The notes under the pieces: model-generated | The model's input: only the letters and a program-made list of their open reading frames with translations | What the model was told of the DNA's origin: nothing | Database searches by the model: none | Program-made: the position numbers and the translations under genes | Shown: piece by piece, positions 1 to 6,903 of the stretch | How positions within the stretch are numbered: the first letter of the stretch is position 1 | Layout: each line of letters opens with the position of its first letter | Source of the DNA: Acidobacteriota bacterium | GTDB lineage: Bacteria > Acidobacteriota > Terriglobia > Terriglobales > Acidobacteriaceae | Length of the DNA: 17,001 bases | Direction of reading: 5' to 3' | Assembly (NCBI GenBank): GCA_021799405.1 | Contig: JAJZAL010000004.1 | Coordinates: forward strand, 48,672 to 65,672

Positions 1-25
1 GACGCACCCCAGAACCACCCCGCCT

Positions 26-65
26 AATCTCAAGTGTCCACTTGAGATTTACGTGGACACTTGAG
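26..65. repeat. Overlapping, mutually exclusive inverted repeats
   Basis: Three copies of a CTCAAGTG-type word, one forward and two reverse, lie in 40 bp. 29-41 (ctcaagtgtccac) is perfectly complementary to 53-65 (gtggacacttgag), a 13-bp stem with an 11-nt loop. 26-36 (aatctcaagtg) is also perfectly complementary to 39-49, and the two stems cannot form together. The site is 16 bp beyond the stop of the minus-strand gene ending at 81. It could be a transcript 3' structure or a protein-binding site. No T-run follows on either strand, so an ordinary intrinsic terminator is doubtful. Confidence 0.6.
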
Positions 66-80
66 TTCCAAGCCGAACAA

Positions 81-1883
81 CTACGGTTCAACCCGGACGC
101 TTACCGTCTTCAGGGCTTTTGCAACCCGCTCTGCACTCTTCAGCAGGCCGTCATGCCGTGACAAGGTGTTGTCTCGAAATTCTGAGAGCCCCCGCCGGAC
201 GAGCACGCGAGCATTGTGGGCGGTTCCAAAGCCGCGAATCGGAGGGGCTGGCACGGGCCGGTCGACAATTTCAATGTCACAAATTTGACCAGGCACGGCC
301 AAGACTTCGAAGGTCAGATGATCCTTGTCAAAACCGAAACTAACGCTCCGCCCGTCGACCAGCACGCGCTCCACTGTGTCGGGATCCGGTTCAAACTTGG
401 ACAGCCGACAACGGCGTTCCTCAGTTTCTTTCGGTGCGAAATGGAACCGGCGGGTGAAGAACTGAATATCAAGCGAACGATCGTGGTTCGTGCGTCGCAG
501 GTTGCATCGCATCAGCAACTCAGACAGGTCGGGCCACGTCAAGGAGGGTTCCATATGCCGGAGGTCCACAACAAATCCTTCCATGGCTTTGCAGGAATCG
601 CGGAAGTACGCGTGATGTTCCACTATCAACGCGGGTTTGCCGAGGAACAAGTCCAAGGCGAATCCGAATGCGCCTTGCGGGTAGCGGCGCTGGAAGATAG
701 GAAAGCCCTCGAAGCGAGTTACGGCTGGGAAAAGAAAGTCGGCAATTTTGAGATCACCTGGAGCGGAGTCCGTTGGGAAACAGGTTGTGTTCACGGCAGC
801 GAGGTAGTTAGCCGAGCGCAGCGCGGGGATTGCCGCCTTGGAAAACTCCCCCTGCGGAAAAACAATCACGTCCTCAAACGAGAGGCCGACGCGGTTCTGG
901 TGCTTCGCCATACGCTGCATGCCGAGAGCGGCCTTCTGTGCCAATACTGCCGCGGATCCTAAGCGGAATTCGTGGTTGGTGTGATCGCAGCCGTGGACGC
1001 AAATGCTCAGGTTCGATTCGCCGCCGAGCAGCCTGGAGGCAGTGCGGCGCGACGAGCGCCAATGATTCCAAGGAATGAAGGCGATCGAGGCCCCGTAGCC
1101 CAATCGCCGCATTGAAGTCTTAAGAGTTTGGAAATCAAGAGCGCCATAGGTGTTCGTCAACAGGGGATCGTCGATGATGAGGCGGGCCGCTGGCTCGCTA
1201 CTCTTCCAGCAGCTTTCAGCGAAGCAACGACGCAGAAAGATGATGGGCGGAACCAGTGGAATGCAGTCGTCTCCAAGACCTGTGTCCCCGTCTAGCGGCT
1301 TGTCTAAGTTCGGCATGCGGCCGGCGAGGAAAAAGATATCGCGTGCTTCCGTCTTTAACCGAACGAACGCTGGACGTTCGTTGGCTATCATGATCGAATC
1401 TACCAACCCACATTCCGGTCGAAGCTCGAATACAGGCGCTTCATGCTCCTGGTCGGTCAACAGACTATGTCCGGCAAGTTGGCGGCAAAACTCACTCGCC
1501 TCCCGAGGGAAAGAGTATCGAACGGCCTGGTTGCGCTGCAGCACGAGCCCGCGAATCACTCCGTCCGTAAGGGCGCTCAGTGTGCCATTGATATCTGGGT
1601 CGTTAGGGACTCCATAGATCAGAACCTCCTGAAAGCGGTCATCCAACAACTGTTCCAGTGTGGTTCCAGGACGCAAAGCGCGATGAACCTGGCGCAGTGT
1701 GTCCATGTGCATCGCTAAACTGCAGGGGCCAGGTTGAAGCTGGCTCAAGAGTTCCTGTGCAGAACGTGCCGTGCGCTCATAGGGAAGAACTTCAACTGAG
1801 ACGCCTAGAGCAATCGACAGCTCTGATAGCCGTTTATCTTCGGTCGCTCCATCGGGACTGGAAATGATTGCGAGCCGTTTCAT
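81..1883 (-). CDS. Polysaccharide deacetylase-like (NodB-fold) protein
   Basis: This 600-residue protein has the hallmarks of a divergent carbohydrate esterase 4 / glycoside hydrolase-deacetylase fold. An acidic motif IIDDPLL lies near residues 236-242 (Asp238-Asp239). It is followed by a strand with AFIPWN (268-273), then HGCDHTNHEF (297-306) with candidate metal ligands His297, His301 and His304, and later FPQGEFS. The first ~230 residues have no motif I recognise; the last ~100 look like a small beta-rich tail. There is no clear signal peptide or membrane span, so a cytoplasmic place, perhaps in glycan synthesis, is likely. The ATG at 1883 has only a weak upstream Shine-Dalgarno, so the start is uncertain. 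It lies outside the mobile element and looks chromosomal. Substrate unknown; the fold call is motif-based and catalytic activity is inference. Confidence 0.72.
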   Translation of the reverse strand: MKRLAIISSPDGATEDKRLSELSIALGVSVEVLPYERTARSAQELLSQLQPGPCSLAMHMDTLRQVHRALRPGTTLEQLLDDRFQEVLIYGVPNDPDINGTLSALTDGVIRGLVLQRNQAVRYSFPREASEFCRQLAGHSLLTDQEHEAPVFELRPECGLVDSIMIANERPAFVRLKTEARDIFFLAGRMPNLDKPLDGDTGLGDDCIPLVPPIIFLRRCFAESCWKSSEPAARLIIDDPLLTNTYGALDFQTLKTSMRRLGYGASIAFIPWNHWRSSRRTASRLLGGESNLSICVHGCDHTNHEFRLGSAAVLAQKAALGMQRMAKHQNRVGLSFEDVIVFPQGEFSKAAIPALRSANYLAAVNTTCFPTDSAPGDLKIADFLFPAVTRFEGFPIFQRRYPQGAFGFALDLFLGKPALIVEHHAYFRDSCKAMEGFVVDLRHMEPSLTWPDLSELLMRCNLRRTNHDRSLDIQFFTRRFHFAPKETEERRCRLSKFEPDPDTVERVLVDGRSVSFGFDKDHLTFEVLAVPGQICDIEIVDRPVPAPPIRGFGTAHNARVLVRRGLSEFRDNTLSRHDGLLKSAERVAKALKTVSVRVEP

Positions 1884-2080
1884 GAAGGAAGACCTGTGCC
1901 TTCAGCGCCTGATTAAGTTTAGGTTTTTTCGGCTCAGCGCTGCAATGCTCCGTCTTTATTAGGAGGCGAAACACACGGTGCGAAGCTCGGGCGGAGCTCC
2001 ACGGTGGTTCCTGCGCAGGGTTGCTGTGCGGGCACAATCACAGAATGCGAGCGTGGGTTAGAGGAGCACAGCGCGGAGGT
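1884..2080. other. Intergenic stretch before the integrase remnant
   Basis: No convincing gene or RNA was found. The segment holds the upstream region of the minus-strand deacetylase-like gene. A repeated CAGCGC word near 1902 and 1936 is the only visible pattern. The rest may be decayed DNA of the lost element that left the integrase fragment. Confidence 0.4.
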
Positions 2081-2236
2081 GCTGGCTTTCACAGATTGCG
2101 TCACACTGCAGTATCTTGGCTGGTGATGCGGGGAGTGGACCGGAGAGCGGTGGGCCAGCATTTCGGCTATAAGACGTCGCGCACGACACAGCGCTACGCG
2201 CGCCTGTCGCCGGATTACGTAACTGGCGGGCGCTAG
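2081..2236 (+). pseudogene. Tyrosine recombinase C-terminal remnant
   Basis: The reading frame contains FHRLRHTAVSWLVMRGVD followed by GQHFGYKTSRTTQRYARLS, the C-terminal catalytic boxes of a phage-type tyrosine integrase. These are the HxLRHT box (from about 2087), a G(H/Y)K box in which the usual His is Tyr, and the TxRYAxLS nucleophile box. The N-terminal and core-binding domains and the first catalytic Arg are missing: upstream sequence to 1884 shows no integrase-like coding in any frame I checked. The frame ends at 2234-2236, sharing a CTAG with the stop of the convergent J-domain gene. This is the scar of an older integration, unrelated in sequence to the intact integrase at 15260-16480. 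It could be translated from an in-frame ATG at 2021 but cannot be an active recombinase. Confidence 0.78.
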
Positions 2237-3027
2237 TTGACAGGCCCGGGTTTGGCGTCTGCTTCGTCTTGAGTGGGTTCGACCCTGCGGTTGACCACGC
2301 CGCCGCGGCGTTCGACGGCAGTGGTGCGGCGGTCATGCGTGTCCTGTCCACGGTCCCGCTTATTTGCGCGGCGGTCGTTTGTGCGCACTCGGCGCTCCAG
2401 CAGGGGCGGCCCCTGGGGCAGAATATACGTTTGCTGGTTCTCGATGTGTCCATTTTCATCATCGAGGCCATTCGTCGTGGGTCCGGCGGTGGCGGTCAGC
2501 AGCTTGTTGAGCACTGGAATCTGGCCGCGTTGCGCTTCCACGAAGTCGACGCCGTCCGCAGTGAGAGTGAAATCAGAGTTGTCGGCCTTGCTGATGTAGC
2601 CCTTGCGCTCCAGATACCAGGTGGTGAAGTCGAGGTAGTCACGCGGGAAGCCCATACGCTTTTCCACCTCAGCGAGCGGGACTCCAGGGGCCCAGGGATT
2701 GGTGCGGCGGCGGAAGTAAAGCAAGGCCATCAGGCCCAGGCGACGATTGAGCTCGCCCTCCATCTGGTCCATGAAGTCGATGGTCGAGGAGAGCGGAACG
2801 TACTGCGGCGCTTCCTCTTCGCGGGCCAGGTCATACTTGGCGCGGCGGCTTGGATTGGAGAGAACATCATAGGCTTCTTTGAGGACGTTGAACTTCTCGG
2901 CGTCGCCGGAATTGGGGTTGTCCGGGTGAAATCGCGTGGCAAGAAAGTGATAGACGCGATGGATGGTTTCCTGATCGGCATTGGGGCTGATCTGAAGAAA
3001 TTCGTAGTAGTCGACTGGCTTTGGCAT
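2233..3027 (-). CDS. J-domain (DnaJ-like) protein with winged-helix-like region
   Basis: Residues 5-68 form a complete J domain with the diagnostic His-Pro-Asp at 34-36 (FHPDNPNS) and the downstream helix ending in YDVLSNPSRRAKYD. This identifies a co-chaperone that stimulates the ATPase of a DnaK/Hsp70. The usual Gly/Phe-rich linker, zinc fingers and C-terminal substrate domains of DnaJ are absent. Residues ~90-170 instead look like a winged-helix module (GVPLAEVEKRMGFP, then YLERKGYI and FTLTADGVDFVE). The last ~60 residues are rich in Arg-Arg pairs and probably disordered. At 264 aa this is a specialised J-protein, not the housekeeping DnaJ. The ATG at 3027 is the first usable start; AAAGG lies about 14 nt upstream. 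Function beyond Hsp70 partnering is unknown, although the wing and basic tail suggest nucleic-acid contact (inference). Confidence 0.85.
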   Translation of the reverse strand: MPKPVDYYEFLQISPNADQETIHRVYHFLATRFHPDNPNSGDAEKFNVLKEAYDVLSNPSRRAKYDLAREEEAPQYVPLSSTIDFMDQMEGELNRRLGLMALLYFRRRTNPWAPGVPLAEVEKRMGFPRDYLDFTTWYLERKGYISKADNSDFTLTADGVDFVEAQRGQIPVLNKLLTATAGPTTNGLDDENGHIENQQTYILPQGPPLLERRVRTNDRRANKRDRGQDTHDRRTTAVERRGGVVNRRVEPTQDEADAKPGPVN

Positions 3028-3143
3028 GGACTTCGGATCATCCTTTACGGATCAGAAATCAGTTTCCTCCGAGGTCTCAGAGTACTACTACTAGGACGAA
3101 AAAAAAACGGGGAGAAGCGCGACACTAAATTATTGATTGGGAA

Positions 3144-3187
3144 TGGCGTCCCCGACGGGATTCGAACCCGTGTTACCGCCGTGAAAG
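3144..3187. repeat. Left attachment-site repeat (tRNA-Glu 3' fragment)
   Basis: These 44 bases are identical to 16495-16538. They correspond, read on the minus strand, to the 3' part of tRNA-Glu from the anticodon-loop side through the T arm and acceptor to CCA. Identity stops abruptly at both ends (a versus t at 3143/16494; t versus g at 3188/16539). Beyond 3187 the tRNA 5' half is absent, so this is the displaced end of the recombined site and not a gene. Confidence 0.93.
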
Positions 3188-3266
3188 TGGTCACCGATCT
3201 CGTAACTGATTGAAACCAGACGCTACGGATAGCACTGTAGGGCGCTTTCAGGCACGCAGGGAACGG

Positions 3267-3314
3267 GTTATTGGACTGTTATTGGACCATGGTGAAATGC
3301 TCCGGAGACGGAGC
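3267..3314 (+). promoter_or_regulatory. Tandem 11-bp repeat and hairpin before the tra-like operon
   Basis: gttattggac occurs at 3267-3276 and again at 3278-3287, an exact 11-bp period, about one helical turn. Just after it, gctccg (3299-3304) pairs with cggagc (3309-3314) around a 4-nt loop. This stem covers the GGAG ribosome-binding site (3310-3313) of the gene starting at 3317. The tandem words look like a binding site for a DNA-binding protein, perhaps the HTH protein encoded next. The rest of 3188-3316 shows no gene. Confidence 0.5.
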
Positions 3315-3316
3315 CA

Positions 3317-3691
3317 ATGGAGTCAAATCTTCAACAAATTCTCGATTCGCTGCCTGAGCCCTCGTACCGCTCGAAACTCGAACCTCACCGTGAACTCATT
3401 CGGGAGTTGCGACGCAAGGGGAGAACCTATCGTGACATTTCCAGGATTTTCCGGGAACGTCTCAACCTGAGCGTTACTCCGAGCACTATCCACTCCTTTG
3501 TAAAAGTGCGCGCGAAGCATCGCAAGCGAACACAATTTGAACTACCGCCTGCGGTGGCGGACGCGCCCTCCCCTGTCTCTGAGCAGATTGCCGCATTCAA
3601 GGCAAAACCCACAGCACAGGCTACGAAGCGCAGCCCGTTCGTCTTCCGGGAGAACGAACCTCTGACTCTACGCAGTGGAGGTGAGCAATGA
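3317..3691 (+). CDS. Small HTH protein, first gene of traKLM-like operon
   Basis: This 124-residue basic protein has a helix-turn-helix-like segment at about residues 25-65 (RELIRELRRKGRTYRDISRI, then TPSTIHSFVKVR), followed by a low-complexity Ala/Pro-rich tail. It is the first of three genes joined by ATGA stop/start overlaps (next start 3688). GGAG precedes its ATG by a few bases but lies inside a short hairpin. In IncP plasmids the first gene of this layout, traK, encodes an oriT-binding relaxosome protein. Position, size and DNA-binding character match that role here, but I see no certain sequence identity to TraK. It could instead autoregulate the operon. The nearby 11-bp tandem repeats are a candidate target (inference). 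Confidence 0.75.
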   Translation: MESNLQQILDSLPEPSYRSKLEPHRELIRELRRKGRTYRDISRIFRERLNLSVTPSTIHSFVKVRAKHRKRTQFELPPAVADAPSPVSEQIAAFKAKPTAQATKRSPFVFRENEPLTLRSGGEQ

Positions 3692-4413
3692 CAGCAAATG
3701 CAAAGCGTGTGGTGTTCACGATGGGCGGCAAAGGCGGAGTCGGCAAGACCGGAGTCATAGTCGCCCTGGCCGAATGGTTTCAGGCAAACGAAATTCCTGT
3801 CACGCTGCTTGACCTCGATACAGAGAATAAGGCTCGCGGCTCGCTCAAACATTTCTTCAACGGCGCGGTCACGAAGGTAAATATCCATACACCCGCTGGG
3901 CTGGATGCTTTTGTCGATCACCTGGAAAACGACACACCCATCATTCTTGCCGATATGGGAGCGGGATCAGGACAGGTCGCGGCTGACTGGTTTGAGTCGA
4001 TGTATGAAGATGTCGCCGCAACCGGCGTTCGGTTTACTGGCGTTGGCGTGGTTACACCAGATCCGGCCAGCGTAGAAAGTGTTCTGACGTGGGCCAGTCG
4101 ATTGCAGGACCGTGTGGAGTATGTCGTCGTCGAAAACGCAACCAACGCATCGGCCGATTTCACTTATTGGAAGTCTACCGAACAAGCCAATCGTTTCCGG
4201 GAGGTGTTCTCGCCGGAGATTTTGCAGATGGAATTTCGGCTTGCCGAGCTTGAAAACCCAATCCGGCAACATGGCATTCAGCTTGGACAGGTGGTTGACC
4301 GCAAGGCCGCTGTCGAGGAGTTGAAAAGAGCATCCATCGTGATGCGAGCGCAGAGCTATCGGAGAAAGCTGTTCACTGAGTTCGATCGAACCAAGCGGGT
4401 GTTCTTGCCATGA
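3688..4413 (+). CDS. TraL-like MinD/ParA-family ATPase
   Basis: The 241-aa protein starts with the deviant Walker A motif of the MinD/ParA/Mrp family: KGGVGKT at residues 15-21, with the signature Lys15 and catalytic Lys20. LLDLDTEN follows near residues 39-46 and ILADMGAGSG in the Walker B-like strand, where partition ParA proteins usually have DxPP. No partner parB gene or centromere-like array is adjacent. The gene lies between a small DNA-binding gene and a coiled-coil membrane gene. That context, the length and the divergent switch region favour TraL, the accessory ATPase of IncP-type conjugation loci, over plasmid partition. It overlaps both neighbours by 4 bp (ATGA) and has GGAGGT upstream, so it is translated as part of the operon. 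Its mechanistic role in transfer is not well defined even in model plasmids. Confidence 0.82.
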   Translation: MTANAKRVVFTMGGKGGVGKTGVIVALAEWFQANEIPVTLLDLDTENKARGSLKHFFNGAVTKVNIHTPAGLDAFVDHLENDTPIILADMGAGSGQVAADWFESMYEDVAATGVRFTGVGVVTPDPASVESVLTWASRLQDRVEYVVVENATNASADFTYWKSTEQANRFREVFSPEILQMEFRLAELENPIRQHGIQLGQVVDRKAAVEELKRASIVMRAQSYRRKLFTEFDRTKRVFLP

Positions 4414-5267
4414 GTCCTCATCCAGCTAAATTCGCCAGTCAGGCAGCGGAAGAGAGGGAACCGACACTGTTCGATTCCCTTTCCCGGCTGGTCCCGGAAG
4501 AATTGCAGACTGCCTATTACCGGGTTCTCGCGCATACGCGCACACTGAGTCCGGATGATGAAATGCTGCGCATCCTCGAAGCAATGGGCGTCCTCGCTTT
4601 ACTCACGCGTCAGACGCCGAGAGACATTGCAGATGAGCGCGAGCACATTCAGGAAACGCTGGATGCTCATCAGAGCTTTACTGACGTGGCGCAACAGAAG
4701 ATGCTTGGCTATGTTCACGAATTGGAATCGAGGCTTTCTACATTGCCCGGTGAAATTGAGGCAGGCCTTGATCCCCAGCAGATTGCACAAATGCTTGGCG
4801 AAAGTCTGCGCCAGAATTTTCTCCAATCCGGCGTGCCGGATGCCGTAAGAGGACTGCAAGCCACCGCCGCAGCCATGACGAGCGCACAAAAGGAACTTAC
4901 AACTGCGCTGAACAATTTGTCGGATTCGCGCGATGGTGTTGCCGCTCAAGTGGAACACGCAAACAATCGGCTGACGTATTCTTTGGAGAGCCGGGCAAAG
5001 AACATCGATGCGCTTCTGCACGAATGGAAACGTGATCTTGTTCGTGTCTGGATTCCCCTGATTGCCGGTGCTGCCCTGTTGATCGGGCTGTTTTCCGGCA
5101 TGAGGATACAGAGTTGCCGGGATTCGGCTCCAACAACTGGAACAACGCCGTCAGCAATGCAGACTGTTCCAGAGTCCTCTCCACGGCCTGATCACGGTCC
5201 CGTAGTTCACTCGGGGCAGCATCAAAGACATGGAAAAGCCGCAGCCAGCGTTAAACCTGAGCGATAG
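4410..5267 (+). CDS. TraM-like coiled-coil protein with one membrane span
   Basis: The 285-residue protein is mostly helical and coiled-coil-like from about 70 to 205 (heptad-rich Gln/Glu/Leu segments, e.g. EHIQETLDAHQSF and YVHELESRLS). A single hydrophobic segment follows at about 213-231 (VWIPLIAGAALLIGLFSG), then a hydrophilic Ser/Pro/His-rich tail. There is no cleavable signal peptide. It starts inside the stop codon of the TraL-like gene (ATGA) with only a weak Shine-Dalgarno, suggesting translational coupling. In IncP plasmids the third gene of the traK-L-M set encodes a comparable protein. A membrane-anchored partner of the ATPase, linking the relaxosome to the borrowed secretion channel, is a reasonable inference. 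No enzymatic motif is visible. Its stop lies in the first of three GAGCGATAG words preceding the fic gene. Confidence 0.72.
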   Translation: MSPHPAKFASQAAEEREPTLFDSLSRLVPEELQTAYYRVLAHTRTLSPDDEMLRILEAMGVLALLTRQTPRDIADEREHIQETLDAHQSFTDVAQQKMLGYVHELESRLSTLPGEIEAGLDPQQIAQMLGESLRQNFLQSGVPDAVRGLQATAAAMTSAQKELTTALNNLSDSRDGVAAQVEHANNRLTYSLESRAKNIDALLHEWKRDLVRVWIPLIAGAALLIGLFSGMRIQSCRDSAPTTGTTPSAMQTVPESSPRPDHGPVVHSGQHQRHGKAAASVKPER

Positions 5268-5332
5268 GCGCTGGTTATATCCATCACATATATGCCATAA
5301 TATGAGCGATAGAAAAGCCCGCTATCGCTCAT
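5259..5332 (+). promoter_or_regulatory. Probable fic operator: three GAGCGATAG words
   Basis: GAGCGATAG occurs at 5259-5267 and 5304-5312, and its reverse complement at 5322-5330. The last two extend to a perfect 11-bp inverted repeat (5302-5312 / 5322-5332) with a 9-nt spacer. Its right arm runs into the ATG at 5331. A T/A-rich tract with a CATAAT -10-like hexamer (5296-5301) sits between the first and second words. No Shine-Dalgarno precedes the ATG, so the transcript may be leaderless or poorly translated. A dimer bound here would block transcription start. The C-terminal winged-helix-like part of the Fic protein itself is a candidate binder (inference). Confidence 0.55.
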
Positions 5333-6452
5333 GACCTGGAACTGGCAAAATCCGGATTGGCCGAATTTCACATTGGATCGCACAAAGATCACCGCCGCTG
5401 AAGAGCAATTCTTGCTTGGCGCGGGCGTCACCATCGGCACTGTCAGACATCTCGGCGAAGACGAACGCAATCAACTTCTGGTGGAAGTAATGAGTGGAGA
5501 GGCCGTGACCACATCAGCCATTGAGGGCGAGGTTCTCAATCGGGCCAGTGTGCAATCGTCCATCCTGCGCCAGCTTGGACTGGCATCTCCCGATAAACGG
5601 CGTGTCATGCCTGCAGAACAAGGCATCGCTGAAATGATGGTCGATCTCTATCGTTCTTTGTCACAGCCTCTTTCCCACGAAATGTTGTTCGGCTGGCATC
5701 GGATGGTGACTTCCGGCAGAAAAGACCTTGCCGACATTGGACAATACCGCACGAGCCGGGAACCGATGCAGATTGTCTCTGGCTCAATCGGCTCTCCGAC
5801 AGTGCATTTTGAGGCTCCACCCTCAAAACGAGTGCCGGCGGAAATGAAACGGTTCATCTCATGGTTCAATCGCACAGCGCCTCATAGCAAAGAACCATTG
5901 CCTGCCATCACACGCGCGGGCACAGCCCATTTGTATTTCGAGTCTATCCATCCCTTTGAGGACGGGAATGGGCGCATCGGACGCGCTATCGCTGAAAAGA
6001 CGATGGCGCAGAGCTTCGGCCAACCGGTGCTCGTTTCTTTGGCTACAACCATCCTGGCGCACCAAAGGAGCTACTACCATGCCCTCGAAAGAGCGAATCG
6101 GAAAAACGAAATCACGGAATGGCTGGTCTGGTTCGCCGATATTGCATTGGAAGCGCAAGGTCGAAGCATCACACTGGTTGAGTTCATCCTTGCGAAAGCG
6201 AAGCTGCTGGACCGGCTGCGTGGGCAGATCAATGAACGCCAGCAGAAGGCATTGCTTCGCATGTTCCGAGAAGGCCCGGAAGGATTCAAGGGTGGCCTGA
6301 GTGCGGGCAATTACAGCACGATTACCGGAGCATCCCCAGCCACCACAACCCGTGATTTGGCTGATTTGGTGCAACAGGGCGCGCTCGTCCGCATCGGTGA
6401 GCGCAGGCACGCTCGCTATACGCTCAATCTGCGTAATCCGCAAAACGGTTAG
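5331..6452 (+). CDS. fic: Class II Fic-domain protein (putative AMP-transferase)
   Basis: This 373-aa Fic protein has an N-terminal DUF4172-like region (residues 1-85) and the catalytic core HPFEDGNGRIGR at 207-218, with His207 and the phosphate-binding DGNGR loop intact. A winged-helix-like C-terminus (~300-373) ends in LVRIGERRHARYTLN. Fic enzymes usually transfer AMP from ATP to hydroxyl side chains of target proteins. The inhibitory motif (S/T)xxxE(G/N) is present in cis before the core as T61-SAI-E65-G66, which marks a class II, self-inhibited enzyme, so no separate antitoxin is expected and none is adjacent. The start at 5331 lies within a palindrome and lacks a ribosome-binding site. 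On a mobile element it may act as a toxin-like stabiliser or modify a host target. All catalytic residues look intact; the target is unknown. Confidence 0.9.
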   Translation: MTWNWQNPDWPNFTLDRTKITAAEEQFLLGAGVTIGTVRHLGEDERNQLLVEVMSGEAVTTSAIEGEVLNRASVQSSILRQLGLASPDKRRVMPAEQGIAEMMVDLYRSLSQPLSHEMLFGWHRMVTSGRKDLADIGQYRTSREPMQIVSGSIGSPTVHFEAPPSKRVPAEMKRFISWFNRTAPHSKEPLPAITRAGTAHLYFESIHPFEDGNGRIGRAIAEKTMAQSFGQPVLVSLATTILAHQRSYYHALERANRKNEITEWLVWFADIALEAQGRSITLVEFILAKAKLLDRLRGQINERQQKALLRMFREGPEGFKGGLSAGNYSTITGASPATTTRDLADLVQQGALVRIGERRHARYTLNLRNPQNG

Positions 6453-6903
6453 TATAAGCAGAAAAATTCACAGAGCGACACTTGACATCCCCCATTTCGT
6501 TGGAGCAAGCTGTCTCCCGGTTGAAATATCTGTCATGAATCGTTTTGACAGGTGCTGCATTACTCCTTCAAGTTCCCCGGAATTGAAGGATCTGTGACGG
6601 CTCGAAGTGCCACTCCTCCTTCTTTCTTATCGAAATCCTCTACACGATCTGCATCTGTTGGGTAGATAGCACAGTTTCGTCTTCGAGCAGATTGCGGTGC
6701 TCAGATAAGGAAATCAAACATTTCGTATATCGGACTTATCACTGTTACGTTTTCATTTTGCTGCTACTTAAATGGTTCTCTCCCCCAGACCATTGCGTGA
6801 AAACTGTGTTGAACAGGGGCTGTCTAACGTTGGCATCGACAAGGCTCAGCGTTGAAGGCAGTCCATCACGTTTTCCTTGTACTCCAAGAAAGGTGGTCAC
6901 GCA
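6453..6903. other. Gene-free stretch between fic and protease
   Basis: No credible gene: open frames here are short or run out of frame into the protease. An 8-bp inverted repeat tccttcaa/ttgaagga (6564-6571 / 6583-6590) lacks a T-run. A TTGACA hexamer at 6482-6487 has no good -10 at normal distance. The sequence is A/T-richer than the fic gene, so the cargo block may begin within it. The ribosome-binding site AAAGGTGG of the protease is at about 6889-6896. Confidence 0.5.

Noticed and set aside
216..962. Plus-strand 248-codon open frame
   Set aside because: Antisense to the deacetylase-like gene, which has clear motifs; the translation shows no recognisable domain.
3144..3187. Second tRNA-Glu gene
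   Set aside because: Only the 3' part is present; the D arm and 5' acceptor strand are missing beyond 3187, so it is an attachment-site remnant.
2269..3213. Plus-strand 314-codon open frame
   Set aside because: Antisense to the J-domain gene and runs through the attachment repeat; no motif or ribosome-binding site.
3688..4413. ParA plasmid-partition gene
   Set aside because: No ParB partner or iterated centromere nearby, a divergent switch region, and traKLM-like neighbours make TraL-like more likely.
5859..6443. Minus-strand 194-codon open frame
   Set aside because: Antisense to the Fic core; no independent protein signature.
6564..6590. Intrinsic terminator after fic
   Set aside because: The 8-bp stem is not followed by a T-run and lies more than 100 bp past the stop codon.
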